A program made the translations under genes and the position numbers. A stretch of DNA of 64,000 bases, taken from NCBI RefSeq assembly GCF_031143425.1, contig NC_090445.1:822776817-822840816 (forward strand). Reading direction: 5' to 3'. Within the stretch, counting starts at the first letter, position 1. Each line of letters begins with the position of its first letter. Below, piece after piece: positions 35,605 to 46,159 of the stretch. The DNA comes from Pleurodeles waltl (lineage: Eukaryota > Chordata > Amphibia > Caudata > Salamandridae). A model generated the notes under the pieces. It did not search any database. It saw only the letters and a list, made by a program, of their open reading frames with translations, and was not told the origin of the DNA.

Positions 35605-38283
35605 TAGAGAGGAGAGAATGTATAAAGTGATTAGCACTTCACACGTGGAAGCTGAACATGTCGTAATCACACAAACTTGACATTGTAGACATGCGTCGCA
35701 CTGCTGACACACACTATAATGGGCATGCTGAAGCGGCTTGGACATCATCCTTGCTGCACATGGCTGCACCTGATAAATCGTTTGCGAAACACTTCACATG
35801 TAATTTTCCATATATGGTACACTGAGCTTTCCTGCACTGATCATGTAAATAGTCGTGCTATATACCTATACGGTTACACCGCCTATGTTCCTCCGAGCAT
35901 CTGGACATGCACGTCATCTGAGATCCGGCCATATCAAGTCACTGTGTCATGCATGTTACATGTATAAGCCACACTATGACGGCACAAAAAAGGCCTACTC
36001 CGCAGTGTGGTCAAAAAAGTGTATGGCACACCTTTTTTGGTGTAGTAAGGCATGATATGCGCATAAAATGGCAGCCACCTGTCCTGCTGGACATGACAGT
36101 GGGAAGTGACCTAAGTCCGCAGGCGTATGTCGTCATGGCAGCAGACGGCGGCAACCGCCGTGCAATTTCTCATTTGTTAACATTGCTCCCTATGGGGGAC
36201 TGGGGCCTATGGCTAGAACCACCTGCGGTGATGGTCCTGTCCCTGACCGACCCTGCCCCGCCCAATGGCCTGCATTTTGGCAGTGGCCTATCCGGAGGTG
36301 AATGGGCATTTGAAGGCAGCACAGCACCCACAAGGGGGTGAGTACTGACGGTATCCTGGGACTTGGCTGGCCTTAAATGGGATTAGGTGCCTCAATGCAG
36401 GCAAAATGACATTGTAGTAAAAGCAATATGTATATCGACAATAGCAAATGGGTATTAAGCACCCTGGCAGAGTATAGTTTGTAGATGTTGCCATGCTTTA
36501 CTGTCAGTGGATGCACATCTCCCATTATGTAAACTCTCCATGTCTGTAATGTGGTCTAATGACATAGGCACATGCGTGACTCCATCCTGTCTATACAATG
36601 GATGTGAGTATTTGTAACACCATAAGTATTACGTATGAGTTGCTCCATCCATCTGCATTAGTGGCTCTGAGGTTCCTGTCCACTCCCATCTGTGTAGCAC
36701 ACCTGTATATGCTACAACGTGACTATTATCCTTGGAACTATATACATCAAGTACTGGTTATGGTATTGACTGATAGTGGGGCTGGCATTACAGTTTCACC
36801 ACAGAAATGGCCTTCATGGGACAGATGTATTGGCCGGATGACGGAATAAGCATATAGAGGTGCTCTGCTGACTGTAGGGTATGTGTAGGTAGCCAACCTG
36901 GGATACTGAAACATGTAAAATTGAGGAGGTCTGATTGCACACATTATGCATTCCTAGGAGCAATACATGGAGGGGATTTGTCACCTTTAAACCAATGGGA
37001 TGGTACTAGAGGTGGTAATTGCCCTGGCAGATCTCTTATTTGTCACCGTTGTGTGTATATGGGATGTATGACAATGACCTAACAATTTGTATGCTACTTT
37101 GCTGAGTTACTGCCTACATCATGTCATCGTGGATAGTTGGGGGCACATGTGATGGTCTGGGACTATCAGCTTGCCTTGGCAAATATATAGTGGCAGATTA
37201 GGAGTGGTTTGGGTATTGCATGAGACATGGCATGTTAACGTGAATCAAATTTTGCAATCAGTCTCCTCAGGCTGCCTTAAGTAGTAGTAGGATGTGTAAT
37301 TGGGGTACAGGCTGTGGTGTTTGTCCATGTGTGTGTAATGCATGCAATTATTTACCGTCTGAGATGTATGCTGTATGGGCTCTGTGACAGGTTTTGCCAT
37401 TTCTGTAATGGTGTGTGTGAGGGGTGAGTTGCCATGGTGCGTAGTACGACTGGTGTAACTCCGTGTGTGGTGGCATTGGAAGTGGTCCATGATGTAATAT
37501 GTGTGTTCCTGAAGTATATCTGTTGTGACACTGAACTCAGTGATTGAGTATGGATGTGTGTATGCTATATGACCCAATGTAGATGCATTTAGCAGTATGA
37601 GAAGTAGTGATACACATGTTTGGTGTCTGCTGATCTGGCTCAAAGGTAGGGTCTGACTAATCACATGGCTATACTACAGATTCAAATTGGATCCATCAGA
37701 TGTAACCTGTTTGGGTGCCTGACTTGTAATGGCTAATTCATAGTTGTTCTCTATAATGGCATAACTGTACAGAGTGGCCTGCCATGTTATGTGAGAGGCA
37801 GGTGCTTTGTGGTCTGTGAGTGGAGTTATCTTCACTGTAATGGATATATTCCAGAGGACATGGACTATTCAGTTGTTGTTACTGTAGAGGCCTGAAGTGT
37901 TTTGGTCAGTCAGGTACACATCCAATGGGTGATAGGGGTATGGAGAGGTATGATGTGTTTGCAGGCATTCAATTGATACTGCATCCAGGGCATGCTGTGC
38001 AAGGTAAAAGGGCTTTGGTTGGCATCATGTGGATGACTACACTAGTGCTGTCCTACTTAGATATTGATGTAGGTGTGAGGGTTGTCATACACGTGTGGGT
38101 AGTAGTGACATGTAAATTACATGATGTAGGTTATGTGTACTGGCAACTGCAATGGCCTAGCCATGTGCATTGTCACAGGTGTCAATGTGTACCTGTGTGT
38201 ATGAGGTATATGTTAACCCATATTTACACACTCTCTCTCTCCCTCCCCTTCTACCTCACCCTCCCCCACCCCCTCCATTTGTG
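35605..38283. other. Harbinger-associated DNA with one exon-like patch
   Basis: Mostly AT-rich sequence without conserved coding. At 36258-36337 the plus frame PMACILAVAYPEVNGHLKAA ends in a good donor, AAGGGG|GTGAGTAC (36338), and 38225-38283 is a pyrimidine tract leading into the second Myb-like fragment, so these could be exon, intron and acceptor of one decayed gene. That link is speculative. Confidence 0.35.
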
Positions 38284-38811
38284 TGCATCAACAATGAAGG
38301 AGAAGGGGCACAGGAGAGTAGGGAGGCTTCAACAAGCGAGAGCGAGGGACCCAGTGGGATGGAGGGGCGAGGGAAGTGCCACAGGGGAGACCGGATATAC
38401 CACCTTCGGATTCTTTCTCTGTTGACACTCCCTGGCGGTGGGGGTTCCACCTGGGACCACCCCAGCACCATCTTTGTCCGCCACCCCCCTTACTAGCACC
38501 GCCCTCTTTAGCGTCCCACCCAGTTGCCTCTTCCCCCTCACCCAAGAGGGTGGGGCATATCCTTCGCCGAAGGCACCTCTTCCCCAGTTAGCCCTGCTGC
38601 CTTCAGTGAGGAGGCTACTGACCACCTGAGGTCTATCTCTGTGGGTCAGCGGACCATTGTGAATGCCATCCCTGCACTGGCAGCTCAAGTCCAAGAGGGT
38701 AATGCGTTCCTGGAAGGCATTCATGGTGCCCTAGCTGGCCTCCAGAGATCATTTCAGTCTCTTGCCTCCACACTGACGACAGCCAGTCTCCGTTCCCCCT
38801 CCAACTAACCC
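38284..38811 (+). pseudogene. Second Harbinger Myb-like C-terminal fragment
   Basis: Follows a polypyrimidine tract. NEGEGAQESREASTSESEG starts the frame, proline-rich low-complexity DNA follows with frame changes, and from about 38610 the frame reads EEATDHLRSISVGQRTIV, then ALAAQVQEGNAFLEGIHGAL and LQRSFQSLASTL. This amphipathic region parallels the C-terminal part of the protein at 30831-31576 but is a different subfamily. No matching DNA-binding exon was found upstream. Confidence 0.55.
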
Positions 38812-39489
38812 TTCCCAATCCCAAACACCGGTCCCCAAACCCAGCCAAAGCACACGTACACACCAGCATGCACCCACCTAGACAGACAAGGGTACCACTG
38901 ACAAACACAAGCACCACAAGATCTACCACCGGCATGCACACAACAACTACCTCCAGACACACAAACATCCACTCCCTGCACTGACTCCCCCACCAACCCC
39001 TCCGCCACAGACACACCTGCAGCCACCACACCATTATTCACGGATCTAGCCACAAGTCCTATCTTACCCACAGTAGGCACAACATCAGACCCACAGACAT
39101 CCACCTTAGTCACCACATCCGCACCCACCACAACATGCAGCACAAGCACCATACCCGCAGACACCATCCCAACAGACACTCACCCATCCAGCATGGCATC
39201 TCCCAGCTCCTCCTTCCCCCTCCTCCCAAGACACCTAAATGCCTGCACTCACCCACCCAACAGACACCCAGCACCCACAAGCATTCCACACATGCACTTG
39301 CACCCAAGACATCCACATCGACACATCTTACAACTACTCCATTTGTTCCTCTGGCACTACGGACTTTCCAATGGCCCTCTATATAGGTATTTATTTGATC
39401 AAAACTATTTTAATACATCTGGCCCAACATGTTGTTGGATACGTGAGAACATACTTGTCCTGCCTTTCCCTCCACATGGCTGTTTTTTT

Positions 39490-40091
39490 AATTTGGTGGC
39501 TTAGGTGTGTGATGTGTGTGTGTATTGGTTGTGCTAGCTGGGGTGAGGGGGTGGGTGTGTGTGTGTGTGTCATTTGTCCCGCTGACACTTCGGTATTGTG
39601 TGTAGAATGTTTGTTTTTGGCGCATGTATGTAGTTATATTCGGTACTGTTCGTGTTGCGATGTGTATTGGTGGTGTTGTATGCCCTTGTGTAGTTGTGTG
39701 TGCGTCTGTGTGTGTGGTGAAGGCTATGTCACATGCATGTTGTGTGGTGTTAGCATGGTGTGATGTATGCTTCGTTGTATGGCAGTGTGATTGTGTTCAT
39801 TGGTTGTCAGGTGTTGTTACGTGTTGTAGTATGTATGTGGTATCATGTGGAGGTGTGTACTGTTTAAGCGTTTGTGTAGTTGCGGTTGTGATGTGTGAAT
39901 CAGTGGTGCTGTGTATGATTGTGTTAGTGGTGGTGTTGTGTGTCTGCAGGTTGGTATGTGTATGGCATTATGTGATGGCCGTGATGTGTGTAGTACGGCT
40001 GTGCATGTGTTTAGTATGGTGCGTGTGTATATAGGTGTGAGTATGTTCGTACGGGTGTGTGGTTACATGTGTGTTGCCATCGCAGGCCGTC
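39490..40091. repeat. TG-rich tract (Harbinger right side)
   Basis: Degenerate TGTG sequence, including a pure (GT) run near 39556-39571. The provirus at 40092 interrupts it; the TG-rich sequence resumes at 46160-46200. Long frames read here (Val/Cys-rich) reflect composition only. Confidence 0.7.
40087..40091. repeat. Target site duplication CCGTC, left
   Basis: CCGTC at 40087-40091 abuts the left LTR and is repeated at 46160-46164 abutting the right LTR. Five-base duplications are normal for retroviral-type integrase. Confidence 0.9.
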
Positions 40092-40332
40092 TGTTCTGCT
40101 CTACTGCAGACTGAGAGGAGATGAAATAAAAGGAATGCCAAGAATGCTGCACTCAGTCTAAGTAATGAATTAAGACACTTCCCAAGACTCGGGAAGAATA
40201 ACGTGAGCCTTTATTTGAGATGCAAAAACACATGTGCAATATTCAAAATGATCACAAAAGTTAAATAATACTGATCACAGAATTAAACAATGGTTACTAT
40301 ATATATATATATAGAAGACCATTTGTTGTGGG

Positions 40333-40363
<31 letters not shown>

Positions 40364-40949
40364 ATATATTAAAAATATATATTAAAAAAAACACACATAC
40401 ATAAAACGTATTCATGCATGCACAACGTAAAGCTAAAAATAAGAATTACAAATGCATGGGGCTTGATATCGACATCATCCTCTCATCTGCCAGCTTCAGG
40501 CTGAGGAACCCTCACACCCAAGACAGTGAGTTTTTCCAACCGCATGGGATCCTGAGCAAGGCGTCCCCCCTCAGAACACCTTCCTTCTGGTCCCAGTTGT
40601 CAAGCTTCCTCCCCTTATATTCTTTAAACAAACTGGAGAGGAGAATTGTAGAAACTCCCCTTCCCATACAGTAAGTTGTTGTTCAAACGCTGGCCACACC
40701 AGGTCAGTGTTGGAAAGGAATACGCTTGAGACTGGCCAACTCTCACGGTGGGTTTCCAACACCAAGCTGTTCCCTGCCTTACATTCTCAGCCTGGTACAT
40801 GTTATCTCTTATACTCCCCCATGTTATGTACCCATCCTCTGTGAAAACACGCTGCACAAGCTACGCACGAAAAAACTAGGGTAAAGCTAAGCAAAAAATG
40901 GAGTAAATCATGAAGATGGAGCTGGTTGTTGGATATAGATAGCATTACA
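40092..40949 (-). repeat. ERV1 3' LTR
   Basis: Read on minus it starts TGTAATGCTATC and ends GAGCAGAACA. AATAAA (minus strand, at 40215-40210) is a likely polyadenylation signal; it is altered in the other LTR. An (AT)n block near 40300-40390 is much longer than its counterpart near 45513-45530. Confidence 0.9.
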
Positions 40950-41461
40950 TTCTACTCTTTGACCAGTGACTCTTATAAAACTTACTGGTGTGAAATTAAC
41001 TCTTTTTGGTTTAAACATTGTAAGGAAATTAGGTATGCACTGTATTATGATAGAAATTGCTACAAGAATCCCACCCAAATCATTGCGTTACTGCCCAAAA
41101 TCGGGCAACCACTGGAACAGCCAGTCCTACCACCGGTTATCTACATCATGTTTTACTCCACACACCAATTTATGTAAAGTATCAGTACGGGACTGAACAG
41201 ATCTAGAATGGGCTGACAAATTGAAACAGCACATGCCTTCAAATTCTGAGCAACCATGATAGTGCTTTAAAAATAAATAGTCAATAGCAGCTCTGTTTTG
41301 CAATACAGCCTTTCTAGTACGTCGTATCTCTAGTAATAATTCAGGTAAAGCAATATAAGTATGATTGATATTTTGAACCATTACACATGTTAATTTTTGA
41401 TAACTCGCGTATTCTAAACGGCTAGTCAAGGAACTCCTACAATAGAAAGACTTAAGCTTAT
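40950..41461 (-). pseudogene. ERV1 env transmembrane subunit remnant
   Basis: The transmembrane subunit anchors the retroviral envelope and carries the fusion machinery. The frame 41429-41127 includes VLQNRAAIDYL and then CSEFEGMCC, a CX6CC motif (41252-41226) that in alpha-, gamma- and related retroviruses bonds the subunit to SU. In a second frame a hydrophobic span (LGGILVAISIIIQ, about 41078-41031) followed by KPKR looks like the membrane anchor and a short cytoplasmic tail. The two frames are not continuous and stops are present, so the protein is not made intact. It ends about 10-60 bases from the 3' LTR. Confidence 0.8.
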
Positions 41462-42283
41462 CTATTCTGATTGGGATAATAACTTATTGGAGTCACAGTC
41501 CTCAGTTAATTGAACGGTGTCCCTTGGATAGCGAGTTTGCACAGAATGGAAAGGAAACATCATGAATCCTAATAGTGTAAAAGTACACGGTCCACCAGTT
41601 ATATTGGCAGGAATGTATGTGAAAGAGATATTTCCACAAGAAAAAAAACAACCCGCAGGTAATTTGACATGTTTGATGTGACTAGCGGCAGACACAATGT
41701 GAAGAAGAGACATATGATTATCCATCCGTTTGCAATGTTTAGCGGTTCGGTAATGACAAAGATTGTTGTTCCCAAGGCATCTCTTGAGGAAACCTCGTTG
41801 TTGCCTCTAGGTGTAGTTAAGCGCATTTTCCAATTTAATGTGAATTACAAGTAAACTCAAAACATACATCACCAGGGGTGATGTAGGTAATTATTTGGTT
41901 GATATTTTCCCCCTTTGTCAGTTGTTTCTTGGCAAAACCTACAATATTTGTAGGTGCAACACTGGGATACAAGTCACTCTGTTTGACATATTCTATCCAT
42001 TTTAGTGACATTATATATGTGCAGTAGAACTATTTGCAGGCGTTGGTATGGCCACCAGACAAGTAGATATGATGTGCATTCTGCTTTGCATGGATGCCAT
42101 GCAAAAATCCAACCTGTTGAGTATGACTTGTGCCAAATGTATCCAGACATTTTCAGTCAAGTCCAGTAAAGGTGTCCATTGGGGTGGTCGAGCAATAATT
42201 TCGGAGTTGCTGGCTTTCAGTCCCTCCTGACCCCACACGGACACGCCGTAAAGGAGACATTGCAGTACAGCCAGCACAGACAT
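41462..42283 (-). pseudogene. ERV1 env surface subunit remnant
   Basis: The first frame starts at Met 42283 with a signal-peptide-like MSVLAVLQCLLYGVSVW, then ENVWIHLAQVILNRLDFC and TCLVAIPTP before stopping at 42011. A further frame (41725-41462) has LPAGCFFSCGNISFTYI with two Asn-X-Thr/Ser sites. Frame changes and stops lie between. Position right after pol and before a CX6CC subunit supports the SU call; sequence similarity to alpha-like SU is my reading and should be tested by search. Confidence 0.65.
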
Positions 42284-42469
42284 CCGTAGTATGATCTGTT
42301 AAAGAGAAAAGTATGATCATTCTTGTAAATAACTTTAGTCAGCTGGTACGTGCTCCTACTTCTCTCTCCCAGGCTTCATAACCAGGAGAATATTTTCCTT
42401 TCTCTTGGCAATGATTTCTGCTGGCTCAGAAAGACGATTTGGGGATCCCACCCACACCTTAGCACCAGG

Positions 42470-42845
42470 TTTTTTGTCAGTTGAACCAAAACCTCCCTCC
42501 AATGCAGTGTAAGACGTCTAGTTCAGTCCCCTTTTTCATTATTCCTCCATACACTGGGATAATCTCCATCTGGGCAATTCTACCTCCAGATTGTACCATC
42601 AAACCAGTATCTCCACTATTTAGGAGGATAATCTTAATTTCTCTTTGGAAGTCTGCATCAATCACTTCCCCCAAGACCTAAAAACCTTTGAGCACCAACC
42701 CAGATCTGGGAGCAATCAATTCGAAATGCTCTGGGGGAATCTGTATTCCAACATCTGTATCACAGAGTGCCATGTCTCTTGGTTTCAATGTATATGCTTT
42801 TAAAGCATGTAGATCAAGACCTGCAGATTCTGGTGTGGCTCAGTA
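42470..42845 (-). pseudogene. ERV1 dUTPase domain
   Basis: dUTPase hydrolyses dUTP so that uracil is kept out of newly made DNA. All five motifs of the trimeric family are visible in order: SAGLDLHA (42828-42805), APRSGL, VIDADFQREIKIIL, GGRIAQM and GGFGSTD. The fifth lies in the neighbouring frame, so one frameshift separates it from the rest. Motif 3 has Phe where Tyr is usual, and motif 4 has Gly for the usual Asp. It follows integrase directly, as in ERV-L elements, not inside protease (betaretroviruses) or between RT and IN (non-primate lentiviruses). Confidence 0.85.
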
Positions 42846-42849
42846 AGGA

Positions 42850-43355
42850 GCGAAGGCTCCTGGTTTAATTTCCCAATACATGATGGTGTTGGTTGCTACA
42901 TGGGGTTGTAACTGTAATGCTGGGGTGAACATCCTCATTAGCAGAGTTTCTGCATTTGTCAATTGTCTGTTATTCAGAATTTGGAGGGCTTCATTTAGAT
43001 GATCTCTCCAGTTTTTCAAGTTCCATCTGATAGTTTTCGTAATTGGGCTTTCAGCAAGCCGTTCATTCTCTCAATCAGTCCTGAAGCTTGTGGATAATAA
43101 GGAATGTGATAAATCCACTCAATGTTGTGTTGTAAACAGTAATCTTGTACCAATTTCCCTTTGAAATGTGACCCATTGTCACTCTGGCCCTGGAGTGGGA
43201 CTCCATTAACAAGTTCAGAGTTTTGATTGTATTAAACTGAGTGGCACGTTTACAAGGGACTGCAATCAGGTAACCAGAATAAGCGTCCACTACTGTGTAA
43301 GCGTATTGACACCTGCGACTAGTCGGTAGTGGCCCAATGTAATCAAATTTCAATT
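42850..43355 (-). pseudogene. ERV1 integrase core remnant
   Basis: Starts abruptly at ELKFDYIGPLP with VVDAYSGYLIAVP after it; in another frame come SDNGSHFKG, then IPYYPQASGLIERMNG and LKAQLRKL. Thus the D, D and E of the catalytic core are all visible, across at least two frames. The zinc-binding N-terminus is absent because the upstream deletion ends here. Confidence 0.85.
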
Positions 43356-43356
43356 C

Positions 43357-43620
43357 CTAATATACTAAAGGGGGCACAATCAGAGCAGAATATTCTCTTT
43401 TTGGTGCTTGTCCTATTTTCATTAGAACAGTAGTTTGCACAGCAGGGGTTTGTTGTCCACCAAACCCTGTGATAGTGTAGTGCTGACTGGTAAGCTTTTT
43501 TGGATTTCCATAAATTAAAGAGGCCTCCACTCTGGTGTCAACTAATGCTTGGACTCTTTGAACATTTTTGTGTTTCCAGTGTATTTTTAAAATCAACATG
43601 GGGTCTGTTATCTTTATGAG
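43357..43620 (-). pseudogene. ERV1 protease remnant
   Basis: Aspartic protease that would process the polyproteins. The frame shows VQALVDTRVEASLIYG, where the usual DTGAE active site reads DTRVE, then TITGFGGQQTPAVQTTV and REYSALIVPPLVY, after which integrase sequence follows. The homologous protease in the second provirus (57800-58260) keeps DTGAE and reads on into its dimer helix (ILGIDILKG), showing what was lost here. Confidence 0.85.
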
Positions 43621-45280
43621 CCCATCCCTGTACTGGAGCTTGGCCCGTTTCCTAATCTGATTTAAACCTGTAAACCTTTGCCCAAGTCAGGTCTGGATAT
43701 ATGCTTTCATATCTGCAAGCAGATTTTCCTCCTTCCCTGTTCTCAGTTAACCACTTGCTGTCAAAATCTTCCTCCTCTTTCCCTCATGAAGAACTATTCC
43801 TTTTCATTCCAGTTCCACCCTCCTGCATCTGTGGCTGGTCCCAATTCACACGTTAATTATCTCGCGTGTTAACCCTCCTTCTACCCTCTTTTCGGTCCAA
43901 CCCTCTTTAATGGTACATCTCCCACATGCTTTTAGTATCTATCCCATCAACCTGCTCCTTGCTGACACCATCCTTCAGTAGTGCCATAAACACATCTCTC
44001 CTACTCTATGGTTATCTGTGCGACCCTCAGATCTCGAAGCTCTCTCATGTTTAATCCAGTCTCCAAGCTCTTCTAGCTCGCAAACTGCCTCCAGCACCTC
44101 TTTTATTCTCTGCCCAGTGTGATTAATTAGGAGAGTAATTATTGCTTGTAAGCTGGAGGGGCAAGGTAAATTATTTTATTTTGTACCAAAATTATCAGTG
44201 AAGCATCTAACAAATTGTGAGCTTCATCTAATAGAATAGCAGTTTTCATACTTTCTTCTTTAGTTCTTTGAATAGCATCTCTCAACATGAACCAATGGTT
44301 ATCATTTGGCGGCCAATCTGATTTAGTATGATATTTTTGATTACATCCTTGGTTGCTCCTTCATTTGAATAACTCCTTAATTGTTCTTGTATTATGGGGT
44401 CAGTGCTAAGAGTACACAACTTCCTTGATTCTCCCACATCTAATGTTACTCCTGAAGCACCAGTGTCAAACAACCTCACCATCCACATAAGCAATGCTTC
44501 CCCATTTTTCTGTTTAAACCTGTCCATAATATCATTAACTTCTTGCTGAGTGTAATCTTCTAGAGAATGCATTTCAACTCCTCCCAGGTTCTGTGGGTGC
44601 CCTGTATTTTACATCTAAATATTGGCTGTGAACAGACCAACTTTGGCTTATTTGTCACAAACTGGCCCCACCTTTTTCAACCTCTTCATCACTGGAATTT
44701 AAAAAAAAAAAAAAAAAAAAAAAAACAGTACTGTCCCAAATATTCATATCCCATTCCTCGGAATTCCAGTTTAACCCAGTTGTGGCAATTGCTAAATTAA
44801 GTTTCTTTCAATTTATTTTAACTCTGTGTTTTTTTAATTAGTTTTGGTCAACTTTGACAGCGGTGTTCTCTGCCACGGACTGATAGGTATCAGCCTGATC
44901 TTGCAATAGCTTATTCTGACAAAACAACGTGGTTACAGTATTTTTTTGTTTCAACCCGCTGTCTCTCTAATCACTGGTTTTCTTGTTCCAATTGCTTACA
45001 TGTTTCTAAAACCAATCCCCTTTGACCTAAAATATCCAATTTACAATCCCGCTCAAGAGGTATTGTGTTTTTTAAACATAAAAGCACATTCTGGGGCTCT
45101 GCATCACCAAGACATTCATCCCAGGATTCTGAAAGCCCCGAACAACAAGACCACTCGTTCGCCAAGACATTATAAGGCTCTTTGATCCAGCCAGGAATCT
45201 CACATGATACTTTGGAAATGGCTTGTGAAGTCCCTTTTGACTTCTAGCCAAACATTTTTCACTTTTAAACGTTTCCCCTC
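43621..45280 (-). pseudogene. ERV1 gag remnant
   Basis: Two blocks align with gag of the second provirus. N-terminal: LSESWDECLGDAEPQN and LLCLKNTIPLERDCKL (45165-44971). Capsid-like: EDYTQQEVNDIMDRFKQ, then LLMWMVRLFDTGASGV and ESRKLCTLSTDP (44572-44282), the W..R..D.GA pattern typical of ERV-L/avian-type capsids. A run of about 26 A bases (44701-44726) lies between the blocks. I could not see a CCHC zinc knuckle. Confidence 0.7.
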
Positions 45281-45283
45281 ATA

Positions 45284-45298
45284 CTGACGACTACATCA
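45284..45298 (-). promoter_or_regulatory. ERV1 primer-binding site, degenerate
   Basis: Three bases inside the 5' LTR, the minus strand reads TGATGTAGTCGTCAG. Spacing matches the second provirus, whose site begins TGGTGTAGGTCGTC. The closest primer I can suggest is tRNA-Ser; the match is incomplete. Confidence 0.45.
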
Positions 45299-45301
45299 GA
45301 T

Positions 45302-46159
45302 TGTTCTGCTCTACTGCAGACTGAGAGAAAACAAAATAAAAGGAATGCCAAGAATGCAGCACTCAGTCTGAGTAATGAATTAAGACACTTCCCAAGTCTC
45401 ATGCACAGAAAGAATGTGAGCTTTTACTTCAGATGCACAAACACACGTGCAATTCTGAAAATGACCACAGCAGTGAAATAATACTCATCACAGAATTCAA
45501 CAATGTTTTTGATATATATATATAGAGAGAGAGAGATAGATAGATACAGAGAGAGAGAGAGATATTATGCATGCACAACGCAAATGTAAAAATAATAATT
45601 AAAAATGCGTCACCATGGGGCTCAACATCATCCCTTCATCTGCCAGCTTCATGCTCAGGAACCCTCACAAAAGAGACAGATGGAGTTTTTCCAACCAAAT
45701 AGGATTCTGAGCAAGGCGTTCCCCTCTCAGAATGAGTTCCTTTTAGTCCCAGTTTTCAAGCTTCCTCCCCTCATATTCTTTAAACAAACTGGAGAGGAGA
45801 ATTCTAGGAACTCCCCCTCCCATACAGTAAGGTGCTGTTCAAACACTGGCCACACCAGGTCAGTGTTGGAAATGAACACGCTTGAGACTGGCCAATTCTC
45901 ACAGTGTTTTTCCAAGACCGAGCTGCTCCCTGCCTTACCATAAACATTCTCAGCATGGTACATGTTATCTCTGATAATCCCCCATGTTATGTACCCATCC
46001 TCGGTGAGAAAGAGCGAAAACACGTTGCACAAGCTATGCATGGAAAAAATAGGGAACAATACCTGCGCCACCAATGTGACTGTGTGTAGAGCTAAGCTAA
46101 GCACAACATGGAGTCAGTGGTCAAGATGGAGCTGGTGGTTAAATACAGATAGCATTACA
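45302..46159 (-). repeat. ERV1 5' LTR
   Basis: Pairs with 40092-40949 along its whole length. Begins TGTAATGCTATC and ends GAGCAGAACA on the minus strand. The AG/AT simple repeat near 45513-45565 differs in length and composition from the other LTR. Followed by CCGTC at 46160-46164. Confidence 0.9.

Larger units (their letters stand above)
40092..46159 (-). mobile_element. Endogenous retrovirus 1: ERV-L-like gag-pol, dUTPase and env; defective
   Basis: Two LTRs of equal length (858 bases each), flanked by CCGTC duplications, enclose minus-strand remnants in the order gag, protease, integrase, dUTPase, env. Reverse transcriptase, RNase H and the integrase N-terminus are missing: protease and integrase sequence meet at about 43355. 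All genes carry stops or frameshifts. dUTPase after integrase is a property of class III ERV-L elements; an env is not typical of mammalian ERV-L. The LTRs have diverged, including microsatellite changes, so the insertion is not recent. It sits in Harbinger DNA and so is younger than it. Confidence 0.9.

Noticed and set aside
37925..38425. 166-codon plus frame as a host gene exon
   Set aside because: No conserved domain, crosses a polypyrimidine tract and enters the Myb-like fragment out of frame.
39239..40034. Long Cys/Val-rich plus frames
   Set aside because: Produced by TG-rich sequence, which lacks stops in some frames; not protein-like.
44701..44726. A-run as a LINE or retrocopy poly(A) tail
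   Set aside because: It lies within aligned gag sequence of the provirus with no insertion border, so it is a simple-repeat expansion.
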